Below are positions 34,294-42,750 of a stretch of DNA of 64,000 bases, one piece after another. The position numbers and the translations under genes are program-made. Positions within the stretch are counted from its first letter, which is position 1. Each line of letters starts with the position of its first letter. The notes beneath the pieces are model-generated. The model did no database searches and was not told the DNA's origin. It saw nothing but the letters and a program-made list of their open reading frames with translations. The DNA is taken from assembly GCA_023412915.1 (NCBI GenBank), contig JAEZRE010000018.1, positions 124,001 to 188,000 on the forward strand, written 5' to 3'. The DNA is from Bacillota bacterium. GTDB lineage: Bacteria; Bacillota; Clostridia; Acetivibrionales; DTU013.

Positions 34294-34841
34294 TCGTGCA
34301 TGCTTTGAAGCCTTGGCATAACGGACCCCGAAATAACTGCGGCTATCAGGAAGAGCACGGTATCCTTGGAGATATAGGGAAGATTGCCGTAGAGCACAAG
34401 CAGAAGGCCGGTTTCCTGATTGCCGAGATATACTCTCATTATCAGAAACATATAGACAACACCTACGGCATAGATCGTTAAAAGCCCCGCCAGCAAAGCT
34501 TTGACGTTGTTTGCAAACACAGGTCTGCCAAGCTTTTTCGAAACGGTCCCAATGATATAGGCGCCGGCGATAAATCCCAGTATGAACCCGAAGCTGGGTT
34601 TGAAGATGTATAGAAGTCCGCCGCCGCCTGTAAATACGGGGACGCCTGTAAGGCCAAGCAGTGTATACACTGTCATAGCCAGCGCCGCAAGCCTGGGACC
34701 GAGGATCATTCCCGCAAGCGCGCAGATAAAAGGCTGAAATGTGACCGGCAGGAACGGAAAGGGTATACGTATAAAGGTGCCTGCGATCATCAGCGCCGTG
34801 AACAGCGCCGTAATAATTATGTCTTTTGTAGTAAGCTTCAT
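34290..34841 (-). CDS. bioY: Biotin transporter S-component BioY
   Basis: 183 aa, about six TM helices. TALFTALMIAGTFIRIP, TFQPFICALAGMILGPR and LTGVPVFTGGGGLLYI are BioY hallmarks. An in-frame ATG at 34850 lies within the AAGGATGG ribosome binding site, so I start at 34841. A BirA operator sits over the promoter. Needs ECF ATPases/EcfT from elsewhere, or may work alone. Confidence 0.93.
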   Translation of the reverse strand: MKLTTKDIIITALFTALMIAGTFIRIPFPFLPVTFQPFICALAGMILGPRLAALAMTVYTLLGLTGVPVFTGGGGLLYIFKPSFGFILGFIAGAYIIGTVSKKLGRPVFANNVKALLAGLLTIYAVGVVYMFLIMRVYLGNQETGLLLVLYGNLPYISKDTVLFLIAAVISGSVMPRLQSMHD

Positions 34842-34872
34842 AACGACCATCCTTTATGTATTTGTTATTTAG

Positions 34873-34901
34873 AGGATAAAACATCTTAACCTGATTGTCA
34901 A
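34873..34901 (-). promoter_or_regulatory. bioY promoter
   Basis: Minus-strand TTGACA (34896-34901), 17-nt spacer, TATCCT (34873-34878). The -35 lies inside one arm of the BirA operator, so holo-BirA binding would block polymerase. Confidence 0.7.
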
Positions 34902-34929
34902 CCTGTAAAATTGTTCCGGTTGACAATCA
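34892..34929. promoter_or_regulatory. BirA operator
   Basis: Perfect 12-bp inverted repeat TGATTGTCAACC - N14 - GGTTGACAATCA, matching the known TTGTNAACC-N14/15-GGTTNACAA BirA operator of biotin genes. Located in the bioY / Spo0E-like divergent region. Confidence 0.85.
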
Positions 34930-35017
34930 AAAGTTAAAATTCTACATTTGCTCTTGATTTGTTTTATGTAATAGGTTATATTATTAAAGTTCAATTGCAT
35001 AAAATGGGGTCAAATGT

Positions 35018-35164
35018 ATGGAAACGGATTATTTACAAAAGCTTAAGAAAAGATTGGATAATTTACTTAACGAACTGCCGATAGATTCTCCGGAAATTTT
35101 AGGTTTAAGTTGTGAAATCGATAATCTTATTGTAGAATATTACGAGAGGGAATTATACAACTAA
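35018..35164 (+). CDS. Spo0E-family aspartyl-phosphate phosphatase-like protein
   Basis: 48 aa: short, helical, with LKKRLDNLLNEL and then LGLSCEIDNLIVEYYERE, which corresponds to the SQELD motif region of Spo0E phosphatases (here S-C-E-I-D, so Q is replaced by C). Such proteins dephosphorylate Spo0A~P and delay sporulation. GGGG upstream of the ATG. Too short for most gene finders. Confidence 0.75.
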   Translation: METDYLQKLKKRLDNLLNELPIDSPEILGLSCEIDNLIVEYYERELYN

Positions 35165-35171
35165 ACGGCTT

Positions 35172-35246
35172 GGGGCTGTAACTCAGAGGGAGAGTGTCAC
35201 ATTCGCATTGTGAAAGCCGTGGGTTCGAATCCCATCAGCTCCACCA
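35172..35246 (+). tRNA. tRNA-Ala (CGC)
   Basis: 75 nt including encoded CCA. Acceptor GGGGCTG/CAGCTCC with the G3-U70 wobble that marks alanine tRNAs; anticodon stem TCACA/TGTGA with loop TTCGCAT (anticodon CGC); T-loop TTCGAAT. Reads GCG codons. Confidence 0.95.
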
Positions 35247-35274
35247 AATCTATCAACCGAGATTTATACAATGA

Positions 35275-35310
35275 GAGCCAGTCCATCAGGATTGGCTCTT
35301 GTTGTATTTT
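35275..35310 (+). terminator. Terminator after tRNA-Ala
   Basis: GAGCCAGTCC - ATCA - GGATTGGCTC stem followed by TTGTTGTATTTT. Confidence 0.8.
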
Positions 35311-35357
35311 CGGGTATAGTAGCGTGAAATCAAGGGCTTCCGAGGCTATAAGGTTGA

Positions 35358-35681
35358 TTTCGCTCCCGCGCGCGTGAGTTCGCGGTATTGCGCAGCGTAG
35401 GCATGACACCGGCGGGACTCAATCGTATGCTCAACCTTGAAAGTAAATTATGTTCTGTTAAAGCCCTTATTTTCGGAATTCCGCTTGGCATAACCGGGTC
35501 ATATTTACTCTATCATGCTTTTTCGTCACTCGTAGCGCTGGATTATGCGATACCGTGGATGGCTATAGCTCAGTGCTCGCTCGCTATAATTGCCGTAACG
35601 TGGGTTACAATGCGGTATTCAATGTCACGGCTTCGCGGCGATAATATCGTTGAAACGATACGTTCGGAACAAGGATTATAA
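35358..35681 (+). pseudogene. C-terminal fragment of an FtsX-like ABC permease
   Basis: About 100 codons remain, beginning in-frame after a stop with EFAVLRSVGMTPAGLNRML, then TM segment IFGIPLGITGSYLLYHAF and a second TM before YSMSRLRGDNIVETIR. These are the last two helices of FtsX/MacB-type permeases, whose upstream several hundred residues are missing. It lies directly behind the tRNA terminator with no ribosome binding site, so it is a decayed relic. The remaining 200 nt to the next gene show only AT-rich promoter DNA. Confidence 0.7.
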
Positions 35682-35898
35682 ATCACGGGTGCGGAATATC
35701 GGGCAAGGCTCCTTGGGGTTTTGAATAAAATATACAAAACAGGGTATCGATTTATATATAATATTGTCAAATTTTCAGTTTTAATTTTGATTGGCTGCTA
35801 TTGTGTGATTTACCTAAAAATGATATGCTAAAGTCGTTTGAGAAGATTTACACAAGCAATGTATATATTAATAAATCATTACGGAAAGAAGATGGACA

Positions 35899-36951
35899 AT
35901 GACAGTTGCTCTTGGTGATTTTCTAATTCAGATCGTTTCAAACCCGGCTTTACTTATTACTGTGCTGCTAACTCTGGGAGTTGTGCTTGTTAACGGCTGG
36001 ACCGATGCTCCAAATGCCATAGCTACATGTATTTCCACCCGTTCCATGAGTCCCCGGCCTGCTATTATCATGGCGGCTATTTTCAATTTTCTCGGCGTAT
36101 TCATTATGACAATGTTCAATTCAATGGTAGCTGAGACCATTTATAATATGGTTGATTTCAGGGGTGATACTCATGAAGCCCTGGTAGCTCTTTGCGCAGC
36201 GCTTTTTGCAATAGTTTTATGGGCTACTGTAGCCTGGTGGTTCGGAATACCGACAAGCGAAAGCCATGCTTTGATTGCCGGGGTTTCAGGCGCGGCAATT
36301 GCGTTGCAAAAGGGTATCGGAGGAATTAATTTCGGCGAATGGAGCAAGGTGCTGTATGGGCTTCTGCTCTCGCTTGTCGTCGGCTTTGTATCAGGCTGGG
36401 TCATTGTAAAATTGGTCGAGCTCATTTTCAAGAGGATGAACAGAAGAAAGACCTATGCGACTTTCAAATACGCCCAAATCGCTGGGGCGGCAGGCATGGC
36501 GTTCATGCACGGCGCTCAGGACGGTCAGAAGTTTATTGGAGTTTTTATGCTTGGTATATTTCTTGCCGAAGGACAAGGCCAGGTTTCAAAGTTTGCAATA
36601 CCTGTGTGGCTCATTATTCTTTGCTCTCTTGTTATAGCTTTGGGTACCTCAATCGGGGGAATGCGCATAATAAAATCGGTGGGAATGGATCTGGTAAAGC
36701 TGCAGACGTATCAGGGGTTTTCTGCCGACATGGCCGGCGTCTTCTGCCTGTTCCTGGCTTCTGCCTTCGGACTGCCCGTAAGTACGACGCACACGAAGAC
36801 AACTGCAATTATGGGCGTCGGAGCGGCTAAAAGGGTATCTTCCGTAAACTGGGGTGTCGTGAAGGACATGCTGGTGGCATGGTTCCTGACTTTCCCCGGA
36901 TGCGGACTGATAGGGTTTTTGATAGCGTTCCTGTTTATGAGAATATTCTAA
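35899..36951 (+). CDS. PiT-family inorganic phosphate transporter
   Basis: 350 aa, about ten TM helices with both family signatures: GWTDAPNAIATCISTRSM near residue 35 and GLPVSTTHTKTTAIMGVG near residue 292. Low-affinity, ion-coupled phosphate uptake. Followed by its PhoU-like regulator after 37 nt. Confidence 0.95.
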   Translation: MTVALGDFLIQIVSNPALLITVLLTLGVVLVNGWTDAPNAIATCISTRSMSPRPAIIMAAIFNFLGVFIMTMFNSMVAETIYNMVDFRGDTHEALVALCAALFAIVLWATVAWWFGIPTSESHALIAGVSGAAIALQKGIGGINFGEWSKVLYGLLLSLVVGFVSGWVIVKLVELIFKRMNRRKTYATFKYAQIAGAAGMAFMHGAQDGQKFIGVFMLGIFLAEGQGQVSKFAIPVWLIILCSLVIALGTSIGGMRIIKSVGMDLVKLQTYQGFSADMAGVFCLFLASAFGLPVSTTHTKTTAIMGVGAAKRVSSVNWGVVKDMLVAWFLTFPGCGLIGFLIAFLFMRIF

Positions 36952-36988
36952 TGCCGAAAAAATATAATGAATGAGGAAGGGCAAAACA

Positions 36989-37612
36989 ATGGCACGTAAA
37001 AAAGATGAAAACTATTTCGATACTTTTGTTGAACTGGCCGGATATTCCTGTAAGGCAGCCGCGCTGCTGAACGAGATCGTGCATAATTACGACGCGGAAA
37101 AGCTTCCTGAGAAGATGAAGGAAATGCACGCCATAGAGCATGACGGGGATGAAGCCAGACACAGGATGATAAAGAGGCTGGCCAGGGAATTCATAACGCC
37201 AATCGAGCGTGAGGACATCATGGCAATGGCGGATTCCATAGATACAGTGACGGATACGATCGAGGACGTTGTAATGCGTATGCACATGTACAATATACGC
37301 AATGTTTCCGAGTATGCATTGAAGATGACAGAGGTTATAGTGAAGTGTTGCGAGTCATTGAAGATAGCGTTGGATGAGTTCTATAACTTCCGCAAATCAC
37401 AGAAGCTTCACAATCTTATCATTGAAATAAACCGTCTCGAGGAAGTAGGCGATGATCTTTTCATGAAGGCTACCAGGGATCTCTATGTGAACTGTCCTGA
37501 TTACAGAGATCTGTCAGCCTGGGACACGACATACCATTACCTTGAAAAATGCTGTGATTCCTGTGAGGACGTGGCAAATGTTATTGAGAATGTCATAATG
37601 AAGAATTCATAA
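36989..37612 (+). CDS. DUF47/PhoU-like phosphate transport regulator
   Basis: 207 aa, all-helical PhoU-like fold, with the metal-binding type motifs EHDGDEARHRMIKRL and DSIDTVTDTIEDV. Pairs with the PiT transporter. ATG 36989 has GGAAGGG 7 nt upstream; an in-frame ATG at 36971 lies before that site. Confidence 0.92.
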   Translation: MARKKDENYFDTFVELAGYSCKAAALLNEIVHNYDAEKLPEKMKEMHAIEHDGDEARHRMIKRLAREFITPIEREDIMAMADSIDTVTDTIEDVVMRMHMYNIRNVSEYALKMTEVIVKCCESLKIALDEFYNFRKSQKLHNLIIEINRLEEVGDDLFMKATRDLYVNCPDYRDLSAWDTTYHYLEKCCDSCEDVANVIENVIMKNS

Positions 37613-37644
37613 TAGTTTCTGAGGTCTCGTTTGGGGGAGATGGA

Positions 37645-38724
37645 TTGGCTAAAGGTATGAAAACCATAGTTTTGACAGGCGGAGGCACTTCGGGGCATGT
37701 TACGCCTAATATCGCATTATTGCCGGCTTTGAAAAGGGCCGGTTATTTTATCCATTATATCGGTTCGCAGAACGGGATCGAAAAGCAGCTTATAGAAAGG
37801 GAGGGCTTGCCTTACCATTCGATCAGTACAGGTAAGCTGCGAAGGTATTTCGATCTGAAAAATTTCACGGATGCCTTTAGAGTTGTGGGCGGTTTCGGGC
37901 AAGCTTATGCTTTGTTAGGGAAAATCAAGCCCGACGTTATTTTCAGCAAGGGCGGTTTCGTTTCCTGCCCGGTAGTATGGGCTGCATGGCTCAGAGGAAT
38001 CCCTGTAGTCATACATGAATCGGATATGACGCCAGGATTGACAAATAAGCTGTCAATTCCATTTTCGAAAAACGTATGCTATACCTTTCCTGAGTCCGAA
38101 GTACACATACCTTCAAAAAAAGGCGTCAGGACAGGAATGCCTATAAGGGAAGGTCTTCTCGGAGGCAGCCGTTCGAGCGGCGCCAAAATATGCGGATTCA
38201 GGACAGAGAAGCCTGTTATAATGGTAATAGGCGGAAGCCTGGGATCCGAAAAGATCAATAACGCAGTACGCAGTATACTAGACAGGCTTCTGAAGGAATA
38301 TAACGTCTGCCATATCTGCGGAAAGGGCAATTTAAAGCCTGAGCTTGAGGGAAAACCCGGTTACAGGCAGTTTGAATATATAAATGAGGAGCAGCCGCAT
38401 ATTTACGCACTTGCCGACCTGGTAATATCAAGGGCGGGAGCGACGGTTCTATTTGAATTGCTGGCCTTGAAAAAGCCAAACCTTCTCATTCCGCTTTCAA
38501 AAGCCGTAAGCAGGGGGGACCAGATACTTAATGCGGCTTCATTCGAAAAGCAGGGCTTCAGTATGGTGCTTCAGGAAGAAAAGCTCGACGGCAATTCGTT
38601 GGAGCAGGCAATAAAAGAATTAAGCTCTTCCGGAAGCAGGTATACGCAAGCTATGAAGGCAAACAGGGAAGACAGCGGGGTGTCTGCCGTCATTAAGGTA
38701 CTGGGGAAAGCTTCGGTGAAATAA
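37645..38724 (+). CDS. murG: MurG-type undecaprenyl-PP-MurNAc-pentapeptide GlcNAc transferase
   Basis: 359 aa GT-B enzyme that makes lipid II from lipid I at the membrane face. Motifs: LTGGGTSGHVTPNIAL, HESDMTPGLTNKLS, IGGSLGSEKIN, SRAGATVLFELLALKKP. TTG start with GGGGGAGA a few nt upstream; ATG 37657 is alternative. It stands alone instead of inside the dcw cluster at 57.5-62.2 kb. Confidence 0.9.
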   Translation: MAKGMKTIVLTGGGTSGHVTPNIALLPALKRAGYFIHYIGSQNGIEKQLIEREGLPYHSISTGKLRRYFDLKNFTDAFRVVGGFGQAYALLGKIKPDVIFSKGGFVSCPVVWAAWLRGIPVVIHESDMTPGLTNKLSIPFSKNVCYTFPESEVHIPSKKGVRTGMPIREGLLGGSRSSGAKICGFRTEKPVIMVIGGSLGSEKINNAVRSILDRLLKEYNVCHICGKGNLKPELEGKPGYRQFEYINEEQPHIYALADLVISRAGATVLFELLALKKPNLLIPLSKAVSRGDQILNAASFEKQGFSMVLQEEKLDGNSLEQAIKELSSSGSRYTQAMKANREDSGVSAVIKVLGKASVK

Positions 38725-38745
38725 TATGGCGCTCAGCGGCCTGCA

Positions 38746-38985
38746 TTACTGCAGATAAACCAGCTTTTGGGCGTTTTCAGGCAATAGGCAATTGAATTCA
38801 TATATAATATCGTCTGCATTTCTTCTTTCCTTTTCGGAAGAAATGTAATCGATATTTTCTTTCAGGAATTTTAATTTGGTTTCCGAGTAGTCTATAAATT
38901 CTTCGTATGTTATCCTTTGTTTACTATACATCTCATGTATCACTTTCAGCATTAGTACGGTGCATTCAGCTAATTCGGACAACAT
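38746..38985 (-). CDS. Small helical protein of unknown function
   Basis: 79 aa, charged and helical (KQRITYEEFIDYSETKLKFL), no known motif. GAGG lies 9 nt upstream of ATG 38985 and a 16-bp palindrome 20 nt further, so expression is plausible. Confidence 0.55.
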   Translation of the reverse strand: MLSELAECTVLMLKVIHEMYSKQRITYEEFIDYSETKLKFLKENIDYISSEKERRNADDIIYEFNCLLPENAQKLVYLQ

Positions 38986-39004
38986 ATAGCAAACCTCACA
39001 TATT

Positions 39005-39020
39005 TTTTATGTACATAAAA
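39005..39020. promoter_or_regulatory. 16-bp perfect palindrome, operator-like
   Basis: TTTTATGTACATAAAA just upstream of the small minus-strand gene and in the AT-rich region (38986-39208) shared with agrB. Could bind a dimeric regulator; no family assigned. A TATAAT at 39186-39191 is the probable -10 of agrBD. Confidence 0.4.
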
Positions 39021-39208
39021 TATCATCTTAGGAAGAGATTGTCAAATAAATTTCTATAATTTCCCAATTCTATTTTTTTATCTCATTTATATTTCCCAAA
39101 TTCGTTTTTATAACATAAAATTCTGTTTTCCGACCAATAAAATAGTATTTTCAACAAATTTTGTAATAGGGCATTGACAGCATAGTATAATTAAAACAGG
39201 TGATGACA

Positions 39209-39805
39209 ATGTTCGATAAAATCAGTAATTATATGACAGACATGATTTATGAGACATTACCCGATGTAGATCCCGAAAGGAGGGAGGTCATAGAATATGG
39301 TGTCTATATGATCGCTTCCGAAATTGTCAAGGTAAGTGTAGTGATCACTCTGGGCATCATAATGGGAATACTGCCTTATGTACTAGGTACGATAGCGATC
39401 TGCGGTATTCAAAGGACTTTTCTGGGAGGTATCCACTCTAAAACACATGTTGGCTGCGTTATTGCCCAAACTTCCATAGTGTTCGGTGTGTTGGCAGCCT
39501 CGCTTATTTCCGACATAAACAGGCTTTACTTACTTGTTCCGGCTGCTGTTTTCTCATTTGTTACCGCTTTTAAATATGCGCCTGCAGACCTTCCTCAGAA
39601 GCCCGTCAAATCGAAAAGGCAGAGGAAGCAGCTGAGGTTCGGAGGCTTTATACTACTGACAGCTCTTTTCACAACAACATGGTTTGTACCGCAGGTTTGG
39701 TCGAACATAATCATTTTCTCCTGTGTTACTCAGGCGGTTTTTATGACGCCATTTGCGTATAGAATAACAAAAAATAAGTATGGTAGAGAGGAGACATCGG
39801 CATGA
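39209..39805 (+). CDS. agrB: AgrB-like autoinducer-processing protease
   Basis: 198 aa, about five TM helices. Catalytic His and Cys in RTFLGGIHSKTHVGC match the AgrB pair. Processes and exports the AgrD peptide. Of the clustered starts, ATG 39209 has the best spacing from AGGTGA. Its stop overlaps the agrD ATG. Confidence 0.92.
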   Translation: MFDKISNYMTDMIYETLPDVDPERREVIEYGVYMIASEIVKVSVVITLGIIMGILPYVLGTIAICGIQRTFLGGIHSKTHVGCVIAQTSIVFGVLAASLISDINRLYLLVPAAVFSFVTAFKYAPADLPQKPVKSKRQRKQLRFGGFILLTALFTTTWFVPQVWSNIIIFSCVTQAVFMTPFAYRITKNKYGREETSA

Positions 39806-39945
39806 AAAAGAATTATCTAAAAGTACTTCTTTGTTCCGCAGCGATGATAGGCGTTTTTGTAGCATCTACGGTTTCGGTTTATGGCTGTTGGTTCTGGGCA
39901 TGGCACCAGAGAGAGTGCCCGAAGGCTCTGATCAGGGAAGATTAA
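39802..39945 (+). CDS. agrD: AgrD-like cyclic peptide precursor
   Basis: 47 aa. Amphipathic/hydrophobic leader (KNYLKVLLCSAAMIGVFVAS), a core beginning at Cys29 (CWFWAW), and an acidic/Pro-containing tail CPKALIRED equivalent to the PEEL region of AgrD. Start ATGA overlaps the agrB stop. The ring is likely a thiolactone from Cys29 over 5 or 6 residues, an unusually Trp-rich signal. Confidence 0.85.
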   Translation: MKKNYLKVLLCSAAMIGVFVASTVSVYGCWFWAWHQRECPKALIRED

Positions 39946-39977
39946 GAAAGGGGTAGATATTCTACCCCTTTCTTTTT
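39944..39977. terminator. Bidirectional terminator between agrD and agrC
   Basis: AAGAAAGGGGTAGA - TAT - TCTACCCCTTTCTT with T runs on both strands, shared by the two convergent transcripts; the stop region of agrC lies inside it. Confidence 0.88.
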
Positions 39978-41245
39978 AGTATTTCTATGGTTTGCGTAAA
40001 TACATTATCCTCGTAGCTTGTTATATGCAGTATGTTTTTATTTTTTTCAATGATTTTTTTAGTGATGGCAAGGCCCATACCCCTGCCGTCACCTTTGGTC
40101 GAATAGCCTTCCTTTGCGATCATCTGGAGATCGGGCTTGCTTTCGCAGCTGTTGAATATGGATATTTCAATATAGGAATTTCCGTTTTGCATTTTCAAGC
40201 CGATGGATTTGGTGGATTTACAAGCCTCTTCAATAGCGTTGTCGAGAAAAATACCGATTATCTCGCAGAGCTCCGATATTTTAACGCCGGGTATGTTCTC
40301 GATCTCACCTATGACACTGAGGTCGACAGCCACTCCTTTTTCATGCGCCTGGTTGATTTTGGAGGAGATTATTCCAAACAAACCGGCATTCTTCAGATTG
40401 AAGATCTCGGTATTGCCGTGTTCGGCATTCTGAGCTATCAATTCCGATATATACTGCTTTAATTCCGACATTTTATCCATTTTAAGCATAGAGTTTATAA
40501 CGGTCAGGTTATTGATCCAATCATGCTTGATTCTCCTCAGATCAAAGAGCGTACTGCGGAGAGATTCGTTGTAGAATTTCTGCTGGGCGAGATCTTCATC
40601 GCTGATGGTCTTCCTTAGCGTATTGATCCACATTATTACTATGAAAATACAGTAGGACAGACATACTGCGGCTATTATGAGGTATGCCGTAAGGCTGAAG
40701 GTCTGCAGATAAAAATAAAGCGCCGAGGATGAACAGATTACGGCGAAGGTCACAGCAGTCACAACCAGCATGAACTTATTGTGACTCACTATTTTAATGT
40801 ATTTCTTGAGAGGGTTGACAAAACTCAAAAGAAGGTAAGCGGTGAAATTGGATAATAAATTGCCCATCAGCAGCAGGAACGGGTCTCTTTGGTACAACTC
40901 CAGCGACAGATCGGAGATGAAGATCTTCAATACCACGGGTACCAATACATTACCTACCGCAAGGCCGATACTGAACAGTGTAAATGTAAAAAAAGACTGT
41001 ACAAAGGAGCATTTCAGGAAAAATATCAGGATGGAAAGGGACAATACCAACAACAATATCGGTTTGAAAGCGTATGGTGAGAGTAAATATGCTCCTATGC
41101 CGTTAATCATACTGAACGCTGCGATGAATAGAATACGGTAGTTTTTCGGTACTGCATGCTCCATTATATTTTTTACGAAGTGGGTTATTATCAGAGCCCC
41201 AATAAATGCGGAAATAATATTAATTGAGATCAACTCAAAACTCAT
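39962..41245 (-). CDS. agrC: AgrC-like GHKL sensor histidine kinase
   Basis: 427 aa. About six TM helices in the first 200 residues, then the His box RRIKHDWINNL and a GHKL ATPase with EIIGIFLDNAIEEA and KGDGRGMGLAITKKI. Receptor for the AgrD-derived peptide by position. ATG overlaps the stop of the upstream regulator gene (ATGA). Confidence 0.9.
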   Translation of the reverse strand: MSFELISINIISAFIGALIITHFVKNIMEHAVPKNYRILFIAAFSMINGIGAYLLSPYAFKPILLLVLSLSILIFFLKCSFVQSFFTFTLFSIGLAVGNVLVPVVLKIFISDLSLELYQRDPFLLLMGNLLSNFTAYLLLSFVNPLKKYIKIVSHNKFMLVVTAVTFAVICSSSALYFYLQTFSLTAYLIIAAVCLSYCIFIVIMWINTLRKTISDEDLAQQKFYNESLRSTLFDLRRIKHDWINNLTVINSMLKMDKMSELKQYISELIAQNAEHGNTEIFNLKNAGLFGIISSKINQAHEKGVAVDLSVIGEIENIPGVKISELCEIIGIFLDNAIEEACKSTKSIGLKMQNGNSYIEISIFNSCESKPDLQMIAKEGYSTKGDGRGMGLAITKKIIEKNKNILHITSYEDNVFTQTIEILKRKG

Positions 41246-41967
41246 ATTTTTATGCTGCTCCTTTCGCTGCAGGAGGAAAAGGAATTATTTTTAGTTCCAA
41301 GCCTGCAGCTGAAACCGTTAGTCAATACTACGGTTCTGTTTTTCTTATCTATATATTCGACATAATCCTTGTTTACGATAACAGCCCTGTGGCATTTTAT
41401 AAATTTATGGTCATTTAACCGTGAAGATATCGAGTCGAGGCTTTCATAGACCTCAATCACTCTGCTTGCAGTATGTATTATGGTTTTTGTACCTTCTCTC
41501 AGCATGTGCGTTATTGAGTCCATGGGTATGTAATAGATACGCGACCCGGTCTTGATCTCGAATATGCGTTTTTCGCTTTCTCGTTCTTCAATTTCCTTGT
41601 TCAATTTTACAAGGCATTTTTCCAGATTAATGCCCACAGGCTTGGTAATAAAATGGTAGGCGTTTACCTCGAAAGCCTGCTGCATGTATTCCAGCATACC
41701 AGTGCAAAATATGATCTCCGCTTTGATATTTTCCTTCCGGAGATATCTTGCAATATAAAGGCCGTTTACTTCCGAACGGAGATTTATATCGATAATGCAA
41801 ACGTTTACCGAATGGCGGCAGACTTCCGATATGAATTCCCTGTATTCCGTTGTTGCAACCACGATTTGTCCCTTGATATTGTTTTTTGAAAACCAGGCGG
41901 GCAGAATTTGTTCATATTCTTCAAGCACCTTTATATTATCGTCAAGAATGGCAATTGAAAGCATCAT
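41242..41967 (-). CDS. agrA: AgrA-like LytTR response regulator
   Basis: About 241 aa. Receiver with DDN acidic pair and phospho-acceptor in CIIDINLRS; C-terminal LytTR DNA-binding domain (IYYIPMDSITHMLREG, KFIKCHRAVIVNKDYV). Two consecutive ATGs (41967, 41964) behind AAGGGG. Expected to act on agrBD and other LytTR-box promoters. Confidence 0.9.
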   Translation of the reverse strand: MMLSIAILDDNIKVLEEYEQILPAWFSKNNIKGQIVVATTEYREFISEVCRHSVNVCIIDINLRSEVNGLYIARYLRKENIKAEIIFCTGMLEYMQQAFEVNAYHFITKPVGINLEKCLVKLNKEIEERESEKRIFEIKTGSRIYYIPMDSITHMLREGTKTIIHTASRVIEVYESLDSISSRLNDHKFIKCHRAVIVNKDYVEYIDKKNRTVVLTNGFSCRLGTKNNSFSSCSERSSIKI

Positions 41968-42231
41968 CAACACCCCTTCAAATAAATCTACTAAGGCGGT
42001 TTATCTATATATGTAAATTTAGCGTTCATCCTATGAAAATTACCCATAAAATAACAAAAAAGAAAAAGCTGTTAGCAATTAAGTACAGTATACTATTGAT
42101 ATTTGTTCTTGAAAAGTAAGAATTTATTCCCATAATACTGATACTACAGTCACCGTCGCTTTGTCCATAGCTACAAATATTTACCGGCTTTGGGTATGCT
42201 GTCAGAGCATGTTTGGTAGAGCCGCGAACAA

Positions 42232-42390
42232 TATGCCGACTTTTGTAAGTACTTCTCAATACCCTCGCTGATACCTTCGGCTAGTTTAAATTGATATAAT
42301 TGCTCCGACATTTTTAATATCTTGACGGGCAGTAGACATGAATCCCATTTCGACTAATGCGACAGGTATGGTGGACAGCTTTAACTTTCG
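42232..42390 (-). pseudogene. Frameshifted C-terminal remnant of N-acetylmuramoyl-L-alanine amidase
   Basis: One frame gives KLSTIPVALVEMGFMST, the metal-Glu region of Amidase_3 enzymes; after a stop, the next frame continues with YQFKLAEGISEGIEKYL, the usual end of the domain. The N-terminal two thirds are missing. The rest of the 41968-42750 gap contains this relic, tRNA-Lys, its terminator and nothing else convincing. Confidence 0.65.
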
Positions 42391-42401
42391 TTTATAAAAC
42401 A

Positions 42402-42434
42402 AAAAAAGCCTTCAAAGAGGCTTTTTTGTTTTTT
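42402..42434 (-). terminator. Terminator downstream of tRNA-Lys
   Basis: AAAAAAGCC - 8 nt - GGCTTTTTT stem flanked by T-rich sequence on both strands, directly after the 3' end of the minus-strand tRNA. Confidence 0.75.
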
Positions 42435-42510
42435 TGGTGCGCCATCAGGGATTCGAACCCGGGACACCCTGATTAAGAGTCAGGTGCTCTACCAACTGAG
42501 CTAATGGCGC
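42435..42510 (-). tRNA. tRNA-Lys (CTT)
   Basis: 76 nt with encoded CCA; acceptor GCGCCAT/ATGGCGC, D-arm GCTC..GAGC, anticodon stem CCTGA/TCAGG with loop CTCTTAA (anticodon CTT), T-loop TTCGAAT. Reads AAG. Confidence 0.96.
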
Positions 42511-42750
42511 GTATCTCAACGGCACTTCCTTATTATAATGGCATCCTGCCGTGTTGTCAACACTAAATTACTCCTTTTTTACACTCCAATTTTTAGTTTA
42601 TCTTAAGCTTTGTATACTTATTTCAACAGTATTTTACTAGTGCGACTAAAATATCGGATTTTTAGCGAACACACAAAGGAATATATGAAATAAATGTAGA
42701 ATAGATATATACCGTGCAAAAGTATACTGATGGGATAAGCGGGTGAATAT

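Noticed and set aside
35197..35409. Minus-strand ORF ending in LVELMGFEPTAFTMRM
   Set aside because: It is the antisense reading of tRNA-Ala; ORFs with GFEPT strings are well-known tRNA artefacts.
42026..42259. 77-codon minus-strand frame near the agr locus
   Set aside because: No similarity or ribosome binding site; overlaps the amidase remnant in another frame.
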